A stretch of DNA of 64,000 nt from positions 1 through 64,000 of the forward strand of contig CAAEUW010000018.1 in assembly GCA_900759325.1 (NCBI GenBank). Reading direction: 5' to 3'. The notes under the pieces were generated by a model. That model was given only the letters and a program-made list of their open reading frames with translations. It was not told the DNA's origin and did not search any database. Source of the DNA: an uncultured Peptostreptococcus sp. Its GTDB lineage: Bacteria; Bacillota; Clostridia; Peptostreptococcales; Peptostreptococcaceae. The first letter of the stretch is position 1. Every line of letters begins with the position of its first letter. This document shows, piece by piece, positions 63,125 to 64,000 of this stretch. The translations under genes and the position numbers were made by a program.

Positions 63125-64000
63125 GTGAAGATCGTAATAATAGGTGGAGGAAAGGTTGGTTCTAAGCTATCTGAGGAGTTGTCTAATGAATCTCATGACG
63201 TAACGGTTATAGAGCAGGATGTAGATGTAATCAACAGGATAAATTCTAACCAGGATGTTGCCTGCATAAATGGAAATGCTATCAATCGTGAAATACTAAA
63301 AGAGGCTGGCGTAGAGGAGGCAGACCTACTAATTGGGTGTACCTCATCTGATGAAATAAACATGTTCTCTTGCTTGTTTGCCAAAAATCTAGGGGCAAAA
63401 AATACTATAGCAAGGGTTAGAAATCCAGAATACTACAGCCAATTAAATTATATAAAGGAAGATCTGGGTCTAAGTATGATTATAAATCCAGAGTTTGTTG
63501 CTGCCAATGTAATTTCAAGGATCTTGAGGTTCCCGTCGGCAATCAAGGTTGAGACCTTTGCCAAGGGTAAGGTCGAGTTGATGGAGTTTAAAATATATGA
63601 AAATTCCGAGCTAGTTGGCAAGCAGATGAAGGATGTGGTAAAGACCTTTGGTGTAAAAATTTTGGTTTGTGCCATACAGAGAAGGGATGAAGTATTTATA
63701 CCAGATGGTAATTTCACCTTTGAGAAGGGGGACAAGCTGAGTATAGCTGGTAGCCACGAGGACTTGGAAAAATTCCTAAAGAAGGTTGGTGGCCTTAAGA
63801 GAAAGGTCAAGACTGTTATGATAATTGGTGGAGGTAAGATCGCCTACTACCTATGTAAGAGTCTTGAGAACATAAATATTAAGACTAAGATTATAGAAAG
63901 AGACAGGAAGACTTGTCATTTCTTGGCACAGAACCTTCCTAAGGTCGATATTATACATGGGGATGGAACAGACAACCAGATACTAGAGGAAGAGGGTATC
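63125..64000 (+). CDS. trkA: TrkA potassium-uptake regulator, 3' truncated by window
   Basis: A GTG start after GGAAGGAG opens a frame of 292 codons that runs to the last base, so the end is missing. The protein begins with a Rossmann RCK domain (MKIVIIGGGKVGSKLSEEL, DVACINGNAINREIL), a TrkA-C domain (about 135-215) and a second Rossmann domain starting VMIIGGGKIAYYLCKSL. This two-domain pattern (about 450 residues when complete) is the cytosolic NAD-binding gate of Trk/Ktr potassium transporters. The channel subunit trkH is probably just beyond the window. Confidence 0.92.
   Translation, partial: MKIVIIGGGKVGSKLSEELSNESHDVTVIEQDVDVINRINSNQDVACINGNAINREILKEAGVEEADLLIGCTSSDEINMFSCLFAKNLGAKNTIARVRNPEYYSQLNYIKEDLGLSMIINPEFVAANVISRILRFPSAIKVETFAKGKVELMEFKIYENSELVGKQMKDVVKTFGVKILVCAIQRRDEVFIPDGNFTFEKGDKLSIAGSHEDLEKFLKKVGGLKRKVKTVMIIGGGKIAYYLCKSLENINIKTKIIERDRKTCHFLAQNLPKVDIIHGDGTDNQILEEEGI

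Overview
The window looks like chromosomal DNA of a low-GC, strictly anaerobic Firmicute, most likely in the Peptostreptococcaceae (inference). The signs are AT-rich intergenic DNA, heavy use of AGA/AGG for arginine, many type 2 cell-wall-binding repeats, an anaerobic sulfite reductase operon, and a flavodiiron protein. No rRNA, tRNA, CRISPR array, prophage or complete transposase gene was seen.

Layout. 1-1665 is the 3' part of a CWB2 surface protein with 140-residue repeats. 2.0-16.2 kb is a pilus locus: a structured leader RNA, two CNA-B pilins (IPQTG and VPKTG anchors), two class C sortases, a 2620-residue VWA/SpaA adhesin (LPRSG anchor), and a third, divergent sortase. 16.2-20.4 kb is a riboflavin operon (FMN riboswitch, ribD-ribE-ribBA-ribH). 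20.5-25.2 kb holds a Crp/Fnr regulator, asrABC and a formate/nitrite-family channel probably used for hydrosulfide. 25.4-28.7 kb holds a PadR/DUF2812 pair, a thioesterase, dcd and bioB. 28.8-33.0 kb holds hemC, a cobA-hemD fusion, hemB and a Met8-type gene, which together make siroheme, the cofactor of AsrC. pcrA, an M18 aminopeptidase, a cyclophilin, a Mn pyrophosphatase and a QueH/5-formyl-THF cyclo-ligase fusion follow.

40.1-49.3 kb is rich in transport-type genes. It has an ABC-2 exporter pair, then an unusual set of three genes predicted to be cytosolic: a substrate-binding-protein fold without a signal peptide, a HypB-like GTPase with CxxC pairs, and a soluble ABC ATPase. The first and third share an N-terminal domain of DUF1858 type. 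An alpha/beta hydrolase and an SBP/permease/ATPase importer follow. I rate this set as the best candidate for an undescribed system. 49.3-50.2 kb has no large gene. It carries a compact structured RNA or element remnant, a 30-bp terminal hairpin present twice, and a two-gene micro-operon for very small proteins.

50.2-64 kb holds a second CWB2 protein, a flavodiiron protein, dUTPase, an sRNA candidate, nadABC, a Y-family polymerase behind a LexA box set in a 44-bp perfect palindrome, gnd-zwf, trxB, a PepSY lipoprotein, and the 5' part of trkA, which runs off the window end.

Together the genes suggest an anaerobe that adheres through sortase-built pili, reduces sulfite using locally encoded siroheme enzymes, and makes its own riboflavin and NAD. 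It detoxifies oxygen with a flavodiiron protein and generates NADPH through the oxidative pentose phosphate steps.
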